From: Mycobacterium sp. E1747
GTDB lineage: Bacteria; Actinomycetota; Actinomycetes; Mycobacteriales; Mycobacteriaceae
DNA: 64,000 nucleotides
Assembly (NCBI RefSeq): GCF_001667775.1
Contig: NZ_LZJI01000040.1
Span: 62,001-126,000 of the forward strand
Reading direction: 5' to 3'
The number at the start of each line of letters is the position of its first letter. Positions within the stretch are counted from its first letter, which is position 1. The translations under genes were made by a program, and so were the position numbers. The notes beneath the pieces were generated by a model, which saw only the letters and a program-made list of their open reading frames with translations, had not been told where the DNA came from and made no database searches. This document shows positions 42,730-51,324 of the stretch, piece by piece.

Positions 42730-43599
42730 CTACACGGTGAGGTTGAAGTTCGGGGTCTTGCCGTAGACCGCCATCGCGGTCAAAACGACCACCACGACGA
42801 TCGTGATCAACGACAGCCGCATCGATCGGCCGACCGCCTCGCCGACGCCGACCGGCCCGCCGGTGGCGGTGTAGCCGTAATAGCAGTGGGTGGTCATCAC
42901 GACCACCGCGACCAGGATGACCTCCGCGAACGACCAGCCCACGTCGTTGAGGCGCAGGAAGGTGTGGAAGTAGTGGTTGTACGTGCCGATGGACTGTCCG
43001 TACAACAAGACGGTGGTGACCTGCTGAGACAGGAATGCCATGGTCATCGCCAACCCGTAGAGCGGGACGATGACGATCAGACCGGCCACCACCCGGGTGG
43101 ACGCCAGGAAGGGGACCGACCGGATGCTCATCACCTCGAGCGCGTCGATTTCCTCGCTGATGCGCATGGCACCCAATTCGGCCGTGGCGCCCGCGCCGAC
43201 CGTGGCGGCGAGCGCCTGACCGGCGGCCACCGGCGCCACAAACCGCACATTCACCAGTGCCGCCAAGAACCCGGTGAATGCCTCGACACCGATGTTGCCG
43301 AGCGTTGCGTACCCCTGAATGGCGACCAGCGAGCCCGCGGACAGGGTGATGAAACCGACGATGGCGGCGGTGCCACCGACCACCGCCATCGCGCCGGTGC
43401 CCATTCCCATCTGGGCAACCATGCGGAGGAGCTCTTTGCGGTAGCGGTGCACCGCGAAGGGGATCTGGCCGACCGCGCTCAGTGCGAACCAGACCATCTG
43501 CCCGATCTCGACCAGTGGGCGGGAAGGGACGTCCCCGTATCGGATGACGAAGGCGCTCGTCCGGGGGAAGCGGACGCGCAGGGCTGCAACCGTGGACAT
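42730..43599 (-). CDS. yrbEB: YrbE-type permease B (mce operon)
   Basis: Integral membrane permease of 289 residues, the MlaE-like half that docks on the MceG ATPase. The conserved cytoplasmic segment is GAGATAELGAMRISEEIDALEVM. It starts nearly at once after yrbEA (one base between). Together with YrbEA it forms the channel for the Mce lipid tunnel. MceG is not in the window. Confidence 0.95.
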   Translation of the reverse strand: MSTVAALRVRFPRTSAFVIRYGDVPSRPLVEIGQMVWFALSAVGQIPFAVHRYRKELLRMVAQMGMGTGAMAVVGGTAAIVGFITLSAGSLVAIQGYATLGNIGVEAFTGFLAALVNVRFVAPVAAGQALAATVGAGATAELGAMRISEEIDALEVMSIRSVPFLASTRVVAGLIVIVPLYGLAMTMAFLSQQVTTVLLYGQSIGTYNHYFHTFLRLNDVGWSFAEVILVAVVVMTTHCYYGYTATGGPVGVGEAVGRSMRLSLITIVVVVVLTAMAVYGKTPNFNLTV

Positions 43600-43600
43600 G

Positions 43601-44395
43601 TCAGCGCCCCGTCCCGAACCGGACGCCGATGGTGGTGAGCGCCGCGTTGACGGCGAACAGCGCGATGAAGCACAGCACCACCGTCTCGTTGACGGCGGTC
43701 CCGAGGCCCTTGGATCCGCCCCGGACGATCAGCCCGCGGTAACAGCCGACCAGGCCCGCGATCAGTCCAAATGTCGCGGCTTTGACGAACGCGATCACCA
43801 CCTCGGGCAGGCCGGTGAGCGCCGTCAACGTGGAGAGGTAGGCACCGCTCGAGACGTTCTGCAGGTACACGCTGAACAGGTAGCCGCCCCCGAGGCCGAC
43901 GGCGACCACGAGCCCGTTGAGCAGCACCGCGACGAGGGTGGAGGCGACGACCCGGGGCACCACCAGGCGGTGGATCGGGTCGATGCCGAGCACCTCGAGC
44001 GCGTCGATCTCCTCGCGGATGGTGCGTGCGCCGAGGTCGGCGCAGATGGCGGTCCCGCCCGCGCCGGCGACCACCAGCACCGTGACGATCGGGCCGAGTT
44101 GGGTGACCGCGCCGATCGCGGCACCGGCCCCGGACACGTCGGCTGCGCCGATCTCTGCCAGCAGGAGGTTGAGCGTAAAGATGAGCAGCACGGTTTCCGG
44201 GATGGACACGGCGATGGTGGGCAGCAGCGATACCCGCATGAGAAACCAGCCATTCCAGATGAACTCACGCCATTCGAACGGCTGTCTCAGTGCTTTCCCG
44301 GTCAGCACGCACATGCGGAAGAACCCCCCGGCCACTTCCGTCCCGGGCCGAATCCGCCTGCTCAATTTGCTGGCTGTCAGATGCGGAGTAGTCAT
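43601..44395 (-). CDS. yrbEA: YrbE-type permease A (mce operon)
   Basis: MlaE-family membrane permease of 264 residues, first gene of the eight-gene operon. The signature AGGTAICADLGARTIREEIDALEV is present (segment around residue 120). No FadD5-type gene precedes it, unlike mce1 of M. tuberculosis. The long leader region upstream holds palindromes and, 660 bases away, a TetR gene. Confidence 0.95.
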   Translation of the reverse strand: MTTPHLTASKLSRRIRPGTEVAGGFFRMCVLTGKALRQPFEWREFIWNGWFLMRVSLLPTIAVSIPETVLLIFTLNLLLAEIGAADVSGAGAAIGAVTQLGPIVTVLVVAGAGGTAICADLGARTIREEIDALEVLGIDPIHRLVVPRVVASTLVAVLLNGLVVAVGLGGGYLFSVYLQNVSSGAYLSTLTALTGLPEVVIAFVKAATFGLIAGLVGCYRGLIVRGGSKGLGTAVNETVVLCFIALFAVNAALTTIGVRFGTGR

Positions 44396-44765
44396 CCGGG
44401 CCGCCCCGGACGTGATCGCGCAACGAGTCGTCCAGGTTCTGATGCTTCGTCAGGTGGGCGGAGCACAATCGCGGGACGGCCCTCGCGACGGTGCCCGTAT
44501 TGCTGATTAGCGGGCCGGTGCACGACGCTGCCGGCCAGCGCAAAGCGCTGCACTACAATGTGTTTCGAATGAGACGGGGCAGGGGAGTTTTCCTGGCTTG
44601 TCCGCGCCAAGTCGTGATGCGACGACGGCCGCCGCCACCGATAGCGTGCCGCACCCGTTGATTCCCGACGCCCGTCGAAGCGGTGACCCTGTCGGCCGAC
44701 ACTCTGAGATACCGCCCCTCGGCTCCATGCCGCCCTAGTTTGCGCCACGCACCACTATGGCATTA

Positions 44766-44777
44766 GACCGTACGGTC
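44766..44777. promoter_or_regulatory. palindrome GACCGTACGGTC, candidate TetR operator
   Basis: A perfect 12-base palindrome, flanked by further symmetric AGT/ACT-like bases (AGT follows; TTA precedes). It is about 370 bases upstream of yrbEA and shares ACCGTACG with the site before the tetR gene at 45750. Confidence 0.5.
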
Positions 44778-44945
44778 AGTCAATAACCCGGCAGGAGCTG
44801 GCGTCTTCGTCGGGCAAGCGCCCGCACACGGCCGCTGCCGATTCGACGCGGTTTTCGGGAATTAGCAGCATGTTTGGCCCGGGTCGGTACTAGCGAGTGC
44901 ATACTGACGGGGCGCATGCACCGGAAGGGTCCGTTGTCGAAACCG

Positions 44946-44959
44946 ACCGCGCGTACGGT
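44946..44959. promoter_or_regulatory. degenerate ACCG-N6-CGGT palindrome
   Basis: ACCGCGCGTACGGT keeps the ACCG/CGGT arms with the same six-base spacing as 45750-45763. It lies after the tetR stop and may be a second operator for the operon. Confidence 0.35.
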
Positions 44960-45057
44960 AGAGGCCGGTGGTACCCGCGCGTCGGGCTAGCGATCTTCCG
45001 TCGGGACAAACGGAGCATGGAAGGGCCAATTCCGGCCCGGTGCAATGGCGTTGGAGG

Positions 45058-45726
45058 CTATTCGGCCGGACCTGTGACCGCTGCGAGGCACTCACGGACC
45101 ACTGAGACGACGTCTGCGGACGGGCTTGCCCACTTGCCGAGCCCGAGCCGGTCGAGTAACAACCCGCCGAGGAACACATCGACGAAGGCGGCCCCGACCT
45201 GTTCGGGAGTGCGGGGATCGTCGGGGCCGAACCACACCCACATCCATTCGAGCGATCCCCACAGCTGCAGTGCCGCCAGTTCGACGTCGACGGTTCGGAA
45301 AACTCCGCTGTCGATCCCACTGCGGATCTCATCGATCGCCAGTGTTTGCAATTGGTTCCGCAGCTTGCGTACTTGTTGCATCGCCGGGTCGTCGGACAGC
45401 TGAACGACCTCGCGCTGGCTTGCCACCGTCGCCTCACGGGCGACCACCTGTAGCAGCGCGGAGGTGTAAATGATCGCGGCGATACGTTCCTGCGGCGTGC
45501 CGAGTCGGGACCATGCCATCTGCACCGCATCGAGTTGGCGCGCGAGGTGGCTTTCCTCGAGTTCCCGCAACATCTGCGCCTTGGTGCCGAAGTGATGAAC
45601 GATGGTGCCCTTCGACATGCCGAGCTCGTCTGCGATGTCGCCCATATTCGTTCTGTCGTAGCCGCGTTCGGCGACATAGCGGACAAACGCGTCGAAGATC
45701 TCGCCACGCCTACCAGGTCGAGGCAT
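45058..45726 (-). CDS. TetR family regulator, probable mce operon regulator
   Basis: A 222-residue TetR: MPRPGRRGEIFDAFVRYVAERGY, then TNMGDIADELGMSKGTIVHHFGTKAQML as helix-turn-helix, and a helical ligand pocket (LEWMWVWFGPDDP). It is upstream of, and in the same orientation as, yrbEA-mceF. ACCGTACGAACGGT lies 24 bases before its ATG (45726), suggesting autorepression. It is unlike Mce1R (GntR-type); a KstR/Mce3R-like role in lipid sensing is inference. Confidence 0.85.
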   Translation of the reverse strand: MPRPGRRGEIFDAFVRYVAERGYDRTNMGDIADELGMSKGTIVHHFGTKAQMLRELEESHLARQLDAVQMAWSRLGTPQERIAAIIYTSALLQVVAREATVASQREVVQLSDDPAMQQVRKLRNQLQTLAIDEIRSGIDSGVFRTVDVELAALQLWGSLEWMWVWFGPDDPRTPEQVGAAFVDVFLGGLLLDRLGLGKWASPSADVVSVVRECLAAVTGPAE

Positions 45727-45749
45727 CGTGCACCCTTCGGCTCAAACTA

Positions 45750-45763
45750 ACCGTACGAACGGT
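45750..45763. promoter_or_regulatory. candidate TetR operator upstream of tetR
   Basis: ACCGTACGAACGGT: five-base arms ACCGT/ACGGT around ACGA. Located immediately upstream of the tetR start, with variants at 44766 and 44946. Confidence 0.5.
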
Positions 45764-45871
45764 CCATCATAAGCTGGGCGATGTCAAGATTTCTCCGCGG
45801 CGACCGGCGTTGCGCGACGTGTCGATCAGCCACCGCTTGGCGCGGCAGAATCCGTTCGGTCGGTAGGCGCG

Positions 45872-46177
45872 TTACAACGCCCGGTGGCCATTCAGCCGGG
45901 CGGGGGCGGTTACGACATAGGTGTTCGCCTTGGTTGCCGGCTTGATCTCACCGGCGGTGTACACGGTCATGAGGTCTCTGCCATCGCTGTCGACGACGCA
46001 CACATAGGTGTCCGTCTCGGCGTCGTAGTCGAAGCTGTCCCAGGCCAATAGGAATGCCAAGCAGTTGCCGTCGCGATCCGCGACGACCAGCTTGTGCACT
46101 CCCGACTTTCGTAGGAGCTCGGCGTCCTGTGCACGCTGCTGAGGGACCTGGCTGGTGTGGAGCGTGGCGTGTGACAT
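45872..46177 (-). CDS. hypothetical protein, 101 residues
   Basis: A small soluble protein with no family recognised. It is predicted alpha/beta: a helical start (QRAQDAELLRKSGVHKLVV), an acidic strand region (FDYDAETDTYVCVVDSDGRDLM) and a short tail. The ATG at 46177 has a good upstream AAGGGAG. In the leader, GGGGA and TCCCC can pair around a four-base loop (46195-46208). It stands alone between tetR and the acyltransferase gene. Confidence 0.65.
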   Translation of the reverse strand: MSHATLHTSQVPQQRAQDAELLRKSGVHKLVVADRDGNCLAFLLAWDSFDYDAETDTYVCVVDSDGRDLMTVYTAGEIKPATKANTYVVTAPARLNGHRAL

Positions 46178-46300
46178 CTGTGTACTCCCTTAGCGGGGAT
46201 GTCTCCCCCTTGGCCTGGGCTCGACTGCTTGGATACTGGCGAGCCCTGGCGGAAACGTTTCTCTCCGAGTACGCACCCGACCAGGGCACTAGGGCCCATC

Positions 46301-47629
46301 TCAAGGGGACGTAAGTCGCTTACCCGGGGGGACCGTGTCCCGGGTTTTCGGCCGCACCGCCACCATCACGACCCCGGCGGCGAACAGGGCCGCGGTTGGC
46401 CACGAGAATCGGCCGTTCGGCGCGAAGCCGCCTTGGGCCAACAAGTGCAGTCCAGCCGCGGCCAGGACGGCGCCGCTCAGCATAACCGCCTCGGCAAAGC
46501 GGTCTCCGAGGGGCAGCCCGAACGTGGGCAGCGGAACCGCGAAGACCCGACGCTGCCACCACAGCAGCAGCAATTCGGCGGCGGTCACCACACTGAGGAT
46601 GGTGATCCATTCCAGCCGGACGAGCCACCACGCCACCGAACCCTCGTGCGGTTGCGGGATTAGGCCGGCCGGATAGGCGACGATCGCAACGACGACTACC
46701 GGAACCATGTGCCACAGGTAAAGAGCCATCACGTTGGCGTTGGCGGTGGACAGCACGCGGTGGACGGATCGGCGGTGCAGGACCCGGTCCAGTGCCGCGG
46801 CCACGGCCGCCGCCAGCCCCGCTTGCGTGCACCCGAAGGCCATCATCGCCACCGTCGGCGGCGTGGTGTTCTCGATCGCTTCGCCCGGGACCCCGATCAT
46901 GCTCACCGGATAGGGGCCCACTCGGATCAGCAGCACCAGAGCGACGGCTGAACCGGCAGCGAGCAGCACCGGTCGCCAGCCGGCCAACAGGCCACCCTGC
47001 CAGGCGATTCCGAGTTGGTAGAGCAGACCCCAGCACAGTAGATAATTCAGCGTGCCGATGTACGGGACGTGGCCCGCGAGCGAGACGCCGTCCACCAGCA
47101 CGACTCCCGCACCAAGCGTGGCCGGGACTAGCAGACCCCAACGCCGGTGCGCCGCAACGGCAATCGGCGTCAGTGACACGACAAGCACGTACACGGCGAG
47201 GAACCACAGGTGCATGGCCACCGCCCAACCCGCGTACTCCAGCACCGTGCCGGGCAGGCGCCGAGCCTCAAGGATGACCACGATCACCGAAACCAGCGCG
47301 ACGTAGACGGTGGTCGGCCCCAGCACCCGAGCGAGCCGGTGCCGGATCCATGCCTGGCGCGAGAAGCTTTCGGCGTCGCGGCGGTGAGCCCACGACACCG
47401 CCCCGGCATAGCCGGCCACGAAGAAGAACACTGGAACCGCCTGGAAAATCCAGGTCAGCCATTGGGTCCATGGCATGTCGAGCAGCGGGTTCTCGCGGCC
47501 GAATTGCCCGTCGTGGTAGGTCACCGACCCGGCCAGCCAGTGGCCCAGCACGATCAGGACCACGCCCGACGCGCGGTAGTAGTCGACCGCCAGATTGCGG
47601 GCCGGTCGCGCGGTTTCTACGTCGTCCAT
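46301..47629 (-). CDS. acyltransferase 3 family membrane protein
   Basis: A 442-residue integral membrane protein with about ten hydrophobic helices. The N-terminal motif ASGVVLIVLGHWLAG supplies the catalytic His of the acyltransferase 3 (OafA-like) family, followed by FQAVPVFFFVAGYAG. Such enzymes transfer acyl groups to sugars of the envelope, and the acceptor here is unknown. The ATG at 47629 gives MDDVETARPARNLAVDYYRA; the open frame upstream runs through the aldo/keto reductase gene in antisense and is ignored. It is divergent from that gene with 75 bases between starts. Confidence 0.85.
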   Translation of the reverse strand: MDDVETARPARNLAVDYYRASGVVLIVLGHWLAGSVTYHDGQFGRENPLLDMPWTQWLTWIFQAVPVFFFVAGYAGAVSWAHRRDAESFSRQAWIRHRLARVLGPTTVYVALVSVIVVILEARRLPGTVLEYAGWAVAMHLWFLAVYVLVVSLTPIAVAAHRRWGLLVPATLGAGVVLVDGVSLAGHVPYIGTLNYLLCWGLLYQLGIAWQGGLLAGWRPVLLAAGSAVALVLLIRVGPYPVSMIGVPGEAIENTTPPTVAMMAFGCTQAGLAAAVAAALDRVLHRRSVHRVLSTANANVMALYLWHMVPVVVVAIVAYPAGLIPQPHEGSVAWWLVRLEWITILSVVTAAELLLLWWQRRVFAVPLPTFGLPLGDRFAEAVMLSGAVLAAAGLHLLAQGGFAPNGRFSWPTAALFAAGVVMVAVRPKTRDTVPPGKRLTSP

Positions 47630-47704
47630 CGGATCGCGGCGAGATCGATGCGGTGCACTCGCGCAACGGTACCCGCCCGGTCGTGTGGAGTTGCCGGGCG
47701 CACA

Positions 47705-48685
47705 ATGACCCCCATGAAACAAGCTCGCCTCGCCGACCTCGACGTCGGTCGCCTTGGCCTGGGCGCGATGGGGATGTCCGCGGCGTACGCCGGAGCCGGC
47801 AGCCATGACGCCGAGTCGATCCGTACCGTCCAGCGGGCCATCGATCTGGGCGTGACGCTGATCGACACCGCCGAGGTCTACGGCCCGTATACCAACGAGG
47901 AGCTGCTCGCCCGCGCGCTGCAGGGTCGACGGGATCAGGTTGTGGTGGCTACCAAGTTCGGCATGATCTCCCACACTGGGCGCGGTGGGCTGGACAGCAG
48001 CCCCGCCAACATCCGCATTGCGGTGGACGGTTCGCTGCGAAGGCTCGCAACCGATCGCATCGACCTCTACTATCAGCACCGTCTCGATCGGGAGATCGCG
48101 ATTGAAGACACGGTCGGGGCATTGGCGGAACTGATCGCAGCCGGAAAGATCCGGCACATCGGCCTTTCGGAGGTCGGTGTGAACACCATCCGCCGCGCGC
48201 ACGCGGTACATCGGATCACCGCCGTGCAATCGGAATACTCGTTGTGGACGCGCGATCAAGAAGACGAGATCCTGCCGCTGCTGCGCGAGCTGGGTATCGG
48301 ATTCGTCGCCTATTCGCCGTTGGGGCGTGGCTTTCTCACCGGTGCCATCCGCTCCACCGAGGGATTGCCGGACAGCGACTACCGCAAGACCAATCCGCGC
48401 TTCTCCGACGAGAACTTCCAACGCAACTTGAACAGCGCGGACGAATTGCGCAGCATCAGCGCCGACATCGGTGCCACCCCCGCTCAGGTAGCCCTCGCGT
48501 GGCTGTTGGCGAAAGGTCGCGACATCGTGCCGATTCCGGGAACGAAAAGGGTGGCGCGCCTCGAAGAAAACGTCGGCGCGGACGCCGTCCAACTGACCGC
48601 CGACCAGCTGACCCGGCTCGACCGGCTCACCCCGGCCGTCGGGGGCCATCACGCCGAAGCCCAAATGAAGTGGATAGACCGTTAG
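47705..48685 (+). CDS. aldo/keto reductase
   Basis: NAD(P)H-dependent carbonyl reductase of 326 residues, (beta/alpha)8 barrel. The catalytic tetrad is visible: Asp and Tyr in DTAEVYG, Lys in ATKFG and His in YYQHR. The C-terminus has VPIPGTKRVARLEENVGA, the cofactor-phosphate contact region. The family member resembles AKR13-type yajO-like enzymes. ATG 47705 or ATG 47714 could be the start; neither has a strong ribosome site. Its stop overlaps the epimerase remnant. Confidence 0.92.
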   Translation: MTPMKQARLADLDVGRLGLGAMGMSAAYAGAGSHDAESIRTVQRAIDLGVTLIDTAEVYGPYTNEELLARALQGRRDQVVVATKFGMISHTGRGGLDSSPANIRIAVDGSLRRLATDRIDLYYQHRLDREIAIEDTVGALAELIAAGKIRHIGLSEVGVNTIRRAHAVHRITAVQSEYSLWTRDQEDEILPLLRELGIGFVAYSPLGRGFLTGAIRSTEGLPDSDYRKTNPRFSDENFQRNLNSADELRSISADIGATPAQVALAWLLAKGRDIVPIPGTKRVARLEENVGADAVQLTADQLTRLDRLTPAVGGHHAEAQMKWIDR

Positions 48686-48885
48686 TGGCCGCCGCGAAGA
48701 AACTGGTCATCGGGTCGAGCGGCTTTCCGGGCTCGCCTGTCACCAGGCAGCTGGCCACCGCCGGAGCCCAGGTGCGAGTCATGTTGCGGCGCACCAGCTC
48801 TACCAAGAGAATCGACGACCTCGATGCCGAGCGCTGTTGCGGGGACGTCTTCGCCGACGAGGCGCTGCGCACGGCCACCCTATAG
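48685..48885 (+). pseudogene. truncated NAD-dependent epimerase remnant
   Basis: The frame from GTG 48685 encodes KKLVIGSSGFPGSPVTRQLA and RVMLRRTSSTKRIDDLDAERC, the N-terminal Rossmann start of an extended SDR (dihydroflavonol reductase/epimerase-like), but stops after 66 residues where about 330 are expected. No continuation was seen in the other forward frames, and a minus-strand epimerase begins 45 bases later. Probably a decayed gene. Confidence 0.7.
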
Positions 48886-48929
48886 TGGCGACCGCCGCGC
48901 CCGGCCACGCCGCGCGCGATCGCCACGGG

Positions 48930-50030
48930 CTAGTTGACGTCGGCCAGCGCGGCGGTCCCGTATTTCTTTTCGATCAGAGCCCACGGGTCAGCGTATGTCC
49001 CGCGCCCCTCGAGCCGGCGCTGCACCCGAAGGACGGCACGCAGGGCCGGGCGCAATATGGGGCTCACGATTCGCACCAGGGTCCGCATGCGGCCCTGCGT
49101 TTCGGCGATCCAGGCCAGGGTGTTCGACCAGTCGTGCTCCTGGAAGTTCAACAGCTCCTGCGCTTCGGTGGTGTCGTACCAGCCGGTGAAACTCCATCCG
49201 CGGTCGTCAGCGGGGTCGCCGGGCAGGCTGGCGGACGGACCTAAGCCACCCAGACCGACGGCGTCCATGAGTCCGTCCTCGAGGTCGCGTTGGGTGAGCA
49301 CGTACGACTCGTTTCCACCGACGAGTACCACCTTGCCCGCGATCGTCGACTCGCGGTCGACGCCGTTGGCGAAGGCGAGCGCGACGTCGCGCGCATCCAC
49401 CGCGTGCATGCGGTTGTCGCCGGGCATCGACCGCATCAGGAGCAGCGAGTCGCTGTTGACCGTCGAGTAAGTGTCCGGCGAGATGATCCCGCCCAGGCGG
49501 AACAGCGCGTACGGCAAGCCGCTGGCGCGGATCGCCGCTTCGGCAAGCACCTTGTCCTGACCGTATTGATCGATCGGATTCACGGGGGTGTCCGGGGTGA
49601 TCCGCTCCGGCTGGCGGTAGGGATTGCGCGATCCGTACACCGCGGCACTGGAGGCCATCAGGAACAACGGCGGCCGGGGGAGCGCGGCGCAGGCCGCCAA
49701 CAGGTTTTCGGTACCGCCCACGTTCACCTTGCGGGCCAGTGCGGGCTTGCGATACGACAGCGGGGACACGACCGCGGCGAGGTGGACGACCGCGTCGGGC
49801 TGATGGGTCCCGACCAGCTCGCGCACCGCCTCGGCGTCCAGCAGATCGGTATAGGCCCGGACGAGCGTACCCGGGTACCGGCCGGCGGACAGCCCGCGTT
49901 CGACGGCGACGGTGTTGTCGTTTCGCAGATCCATCGCGATGACGGTGCGTCCCCGCCCGAGCAGGATCTGCGTGCAACGCTTGCCGACTTGGCCGAACGC
50001 ACCCGTGACCAGAATGGTGGATGCGGTCAT
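48930..50030 (-). CDS. NAD-dependent epimerase/dehydratase family protein
   Basis: A 366-residue extended SDR. The Rossmann motif is TGAFGQVGKR at residue 9, and the active-site stretch is SSAAVYGSRNPY ... IDQYGQDK, with Tyr and Lys of YxxxK present. The last 100 residues are the substrate domain plus a basic tail (LRAVLRVQRRLEGRG). Substrates could be nucleotide sugars or sterol-like compounds. The ATG at 50030 overlaps the stop of the small gene at 50027. Confidence 0.88.
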   Translation of the reverse strand: MTASTILVTGAFGQVGKRCTQILLGRGRTVIAMDLRNDNTVAVERGLSAGRYPGTLVRAYTDLLDAEAVRELVGTHQPDAVVHLAAVVSPLSYRKPALARKVNVGGTENLLAACAALPRPPLFLMASSAAVYGSRNPYRQPERITPDTPVNPIDQYGQDKVLAEAAIRASGLPYALFRLGGIISPDTYSTVNSDSLLLMRSMPGDNRMHAVDARDVALAFANGVDRESTIAGKVVLVGGNESYVLTQRDLEDGLMDAVGLGGLGPSASLPGDPADDRGWSFTGWYDTTEAQELLNFQEHDWSNTLAWIAETQGRMRTLVRIVSPILRPALRAVLRVQRRLEGRGTYADPWALIEKKYGTAALADVN

Positions 50031-50299
50031 CCCAGCACCTCCTTCGCGAACCGGCCGATCGCCCGGCGGATTCGATCGGAGATGTAGATGGAAAGCACGG
50101 GTGCGACGATATCCTCTCGCAGCCGAGTTAGCTTGGAGCTCTTGATGAACCACTGACCGGCGAGGTTCTCGTAGGTCTCGTGGTAGTGCTCGTAACCCAT
50201 CAATGTGACTCCCGTTCCGAATCGGGCGACGTCTTGCAACGCCCGCACGCGGCGGGCGGTGGTCGCGTCGGCGACTGCGTTCTGCGCGCGCTGTGTCAT
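50027..50299 (-). CDS. SnoaL-like protein, N-terminally shortened
   Basis: A 90-residue protein whose middle (GTGVTLMGYEHYHETYENLAG, then IKSSKLTRLRED) resembles the last strands of a SnoaL/NTF2-fold protein, which usually has 130-160 residues. The usual first half is missing, and the sequence upstream does not restore it. It may be a remnant or a small partner of the epimerase, with which it shares an ATGA overlap. Confidence 0.55.
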   Translation of the reverse strand: MTQRAQNAVADATTARRVRALQDVARFGTGVTLMGYEHYHETYENLAGQWFIKSSKLTRLREDIVAPVLSIYISDRIRRAIGRFAKEVLG

Positions 50300-50541
50300 A
50301 GCGGCTCGATTCTGTCGGTATGGGCCCCGGCGTGACGTATCACTGGCGAAGTGTAAACCTGTCGGTCTCAGAAGTAGACGACCTGATGTGTGGCGTGCGC
50401 ATGTTGCTGCACGACGAGGGGAACGCGCGCAAGGCCGTCACCGCCGCCGCGGCGGTCTCCGATGGCGTCGGCTGAGTCTGGCCATACATCGGCTCCACTA
50501 CGTATGGTGCAAGGACGCACCGACATGACAGGAGAATCACA

Positions 50542-51324
50542 GTGGCAGAACGGTTGGCCGGGAAGGTCGCGCTGATCAGCGGTGGCGCGCGGGGGATGGG
50601 GGCCTCGCACGTGCGAACGCTGGTAGCCGAGGGGGCCAAGGTGGTGTTCGGTGACATTCTCGACGACGAGGGCAAGGCGGTCGCGGCCGAAGTCGGGGAT
50701 GCCGGCCGCTATCTCCACCTCGACGTGACGAAACCCGAGGACTGGGACGCGGCGGTGGCCACCGCCCTGAGCGAGTTCGGCCATCTCGACGTTCTCGTCA
50801 ACAACGCGGGCATCATCAACATCGGTACGTTCGAGGACTACGCCCTCTCGGAGTGGCAGCGCATCCTCGACATCAACCTGACGGGCGTGTTCCTGGGCAT
50901 CCGCGCCGTGGTGAAGCCGATGAAGGAAGCCGGGCGGGGGTCGATCATCAACATCTCCTCCATCGAGGGGATCGCCGGCACGATCGCCTGCCACGGTTAC
51001 ACCGCAACGAAATTCGCCGTCCGGGGCTTGACCAAATCGGCGGCACTGGAGTTGGGGCCCAGTGGGATCCGGGTGAACTCGATCCATCCCGGACTCATCA
51101 AGACGCCGATGACCGAGTGGGTCCCCGAGGACATCTTCCAGACCGCGTTGGGCCGGATCGCCCAGCCCAAGGAGGTCTCCAACCTCGTGGTCTACCTGGC
51201 CAGCGACGAGTCGAGCTATTCGACCGGCTCGGAATTCGTGGTCGACGGCGGCACCACCGCCGGCCTGGGTCACAAGGACTTCTCCGCCGTCGACACGGCC
51301 GGGCAACCGGAGTGGGTTACCTAG
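50542..51324 (+). CDS. fabG3: 20-beta-hydroxysteroid dehydrogenase-like SDR
   Basis: Short-chain dehydrogenase of 260 residues, close to remembered M. tuberculosis FabG3 (Rv2002): [14 protein letters not shown] is the cofactor site, VNNAGI follows, and the catalytic Ser (INISSIEG) and Tyr/Lys (GYTATK) are present. It oxidises or reduces hydroxysteroids with NAD(H). The ATG is preceded by a modest GGAG. Its end overlaps the convergent mmpL by eight bases. Confidence 0.93.
   Translation: MAERLAGKVALISGGARGMGASHVRTLVAEGAKVVFGDILDDEGKAVAAEVGDAGRYLHLDVTKPEDWDAAVATALSEFGHLDVLVNNAGIINIGTFEDYALSEWQRILDINLTGVFLGIRAVVKPMKEAGRGSIINISSIEGIAGTIACHGYTATKFAVRGLTKSAALELGPSGIRVNSIHPGLIKTPMTEWVPEDIFQTALGRIAQPKEVSNLVVYLASDESSYSTGSEFVVDGGTTAGLGHKDFSAVDTAGQPEWVT

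Larger units (their letters stand above)
44396..45057. other. 662-bp leader between tetR and the mce operon
   Basis: No convincing gene is seen on either strand; the open frames here are short or shadow-like. It holds the perfect palindrome GACCGTACGGTC (44766-44777) and ACCGCGCGTACGGT (44946-44959). It probably carries the operon promoter and a leader of several hundred bases. Confidence 0.6.

Noticed and set aside
44392..44748. 118-residue minus-strand open frame upstream of yrbEA
   Set aside because: Composition unlike a protein (rich in R, S, H), no ribosome site and no family; treated as leader sequence.
46301..48664. 787-residue minus-strand open frame
   Set aside because: Only the first part (up to 47629) is a membrane acyltransferase; the rest is antisense to the aldo/keto reductase gene and lacks family features.
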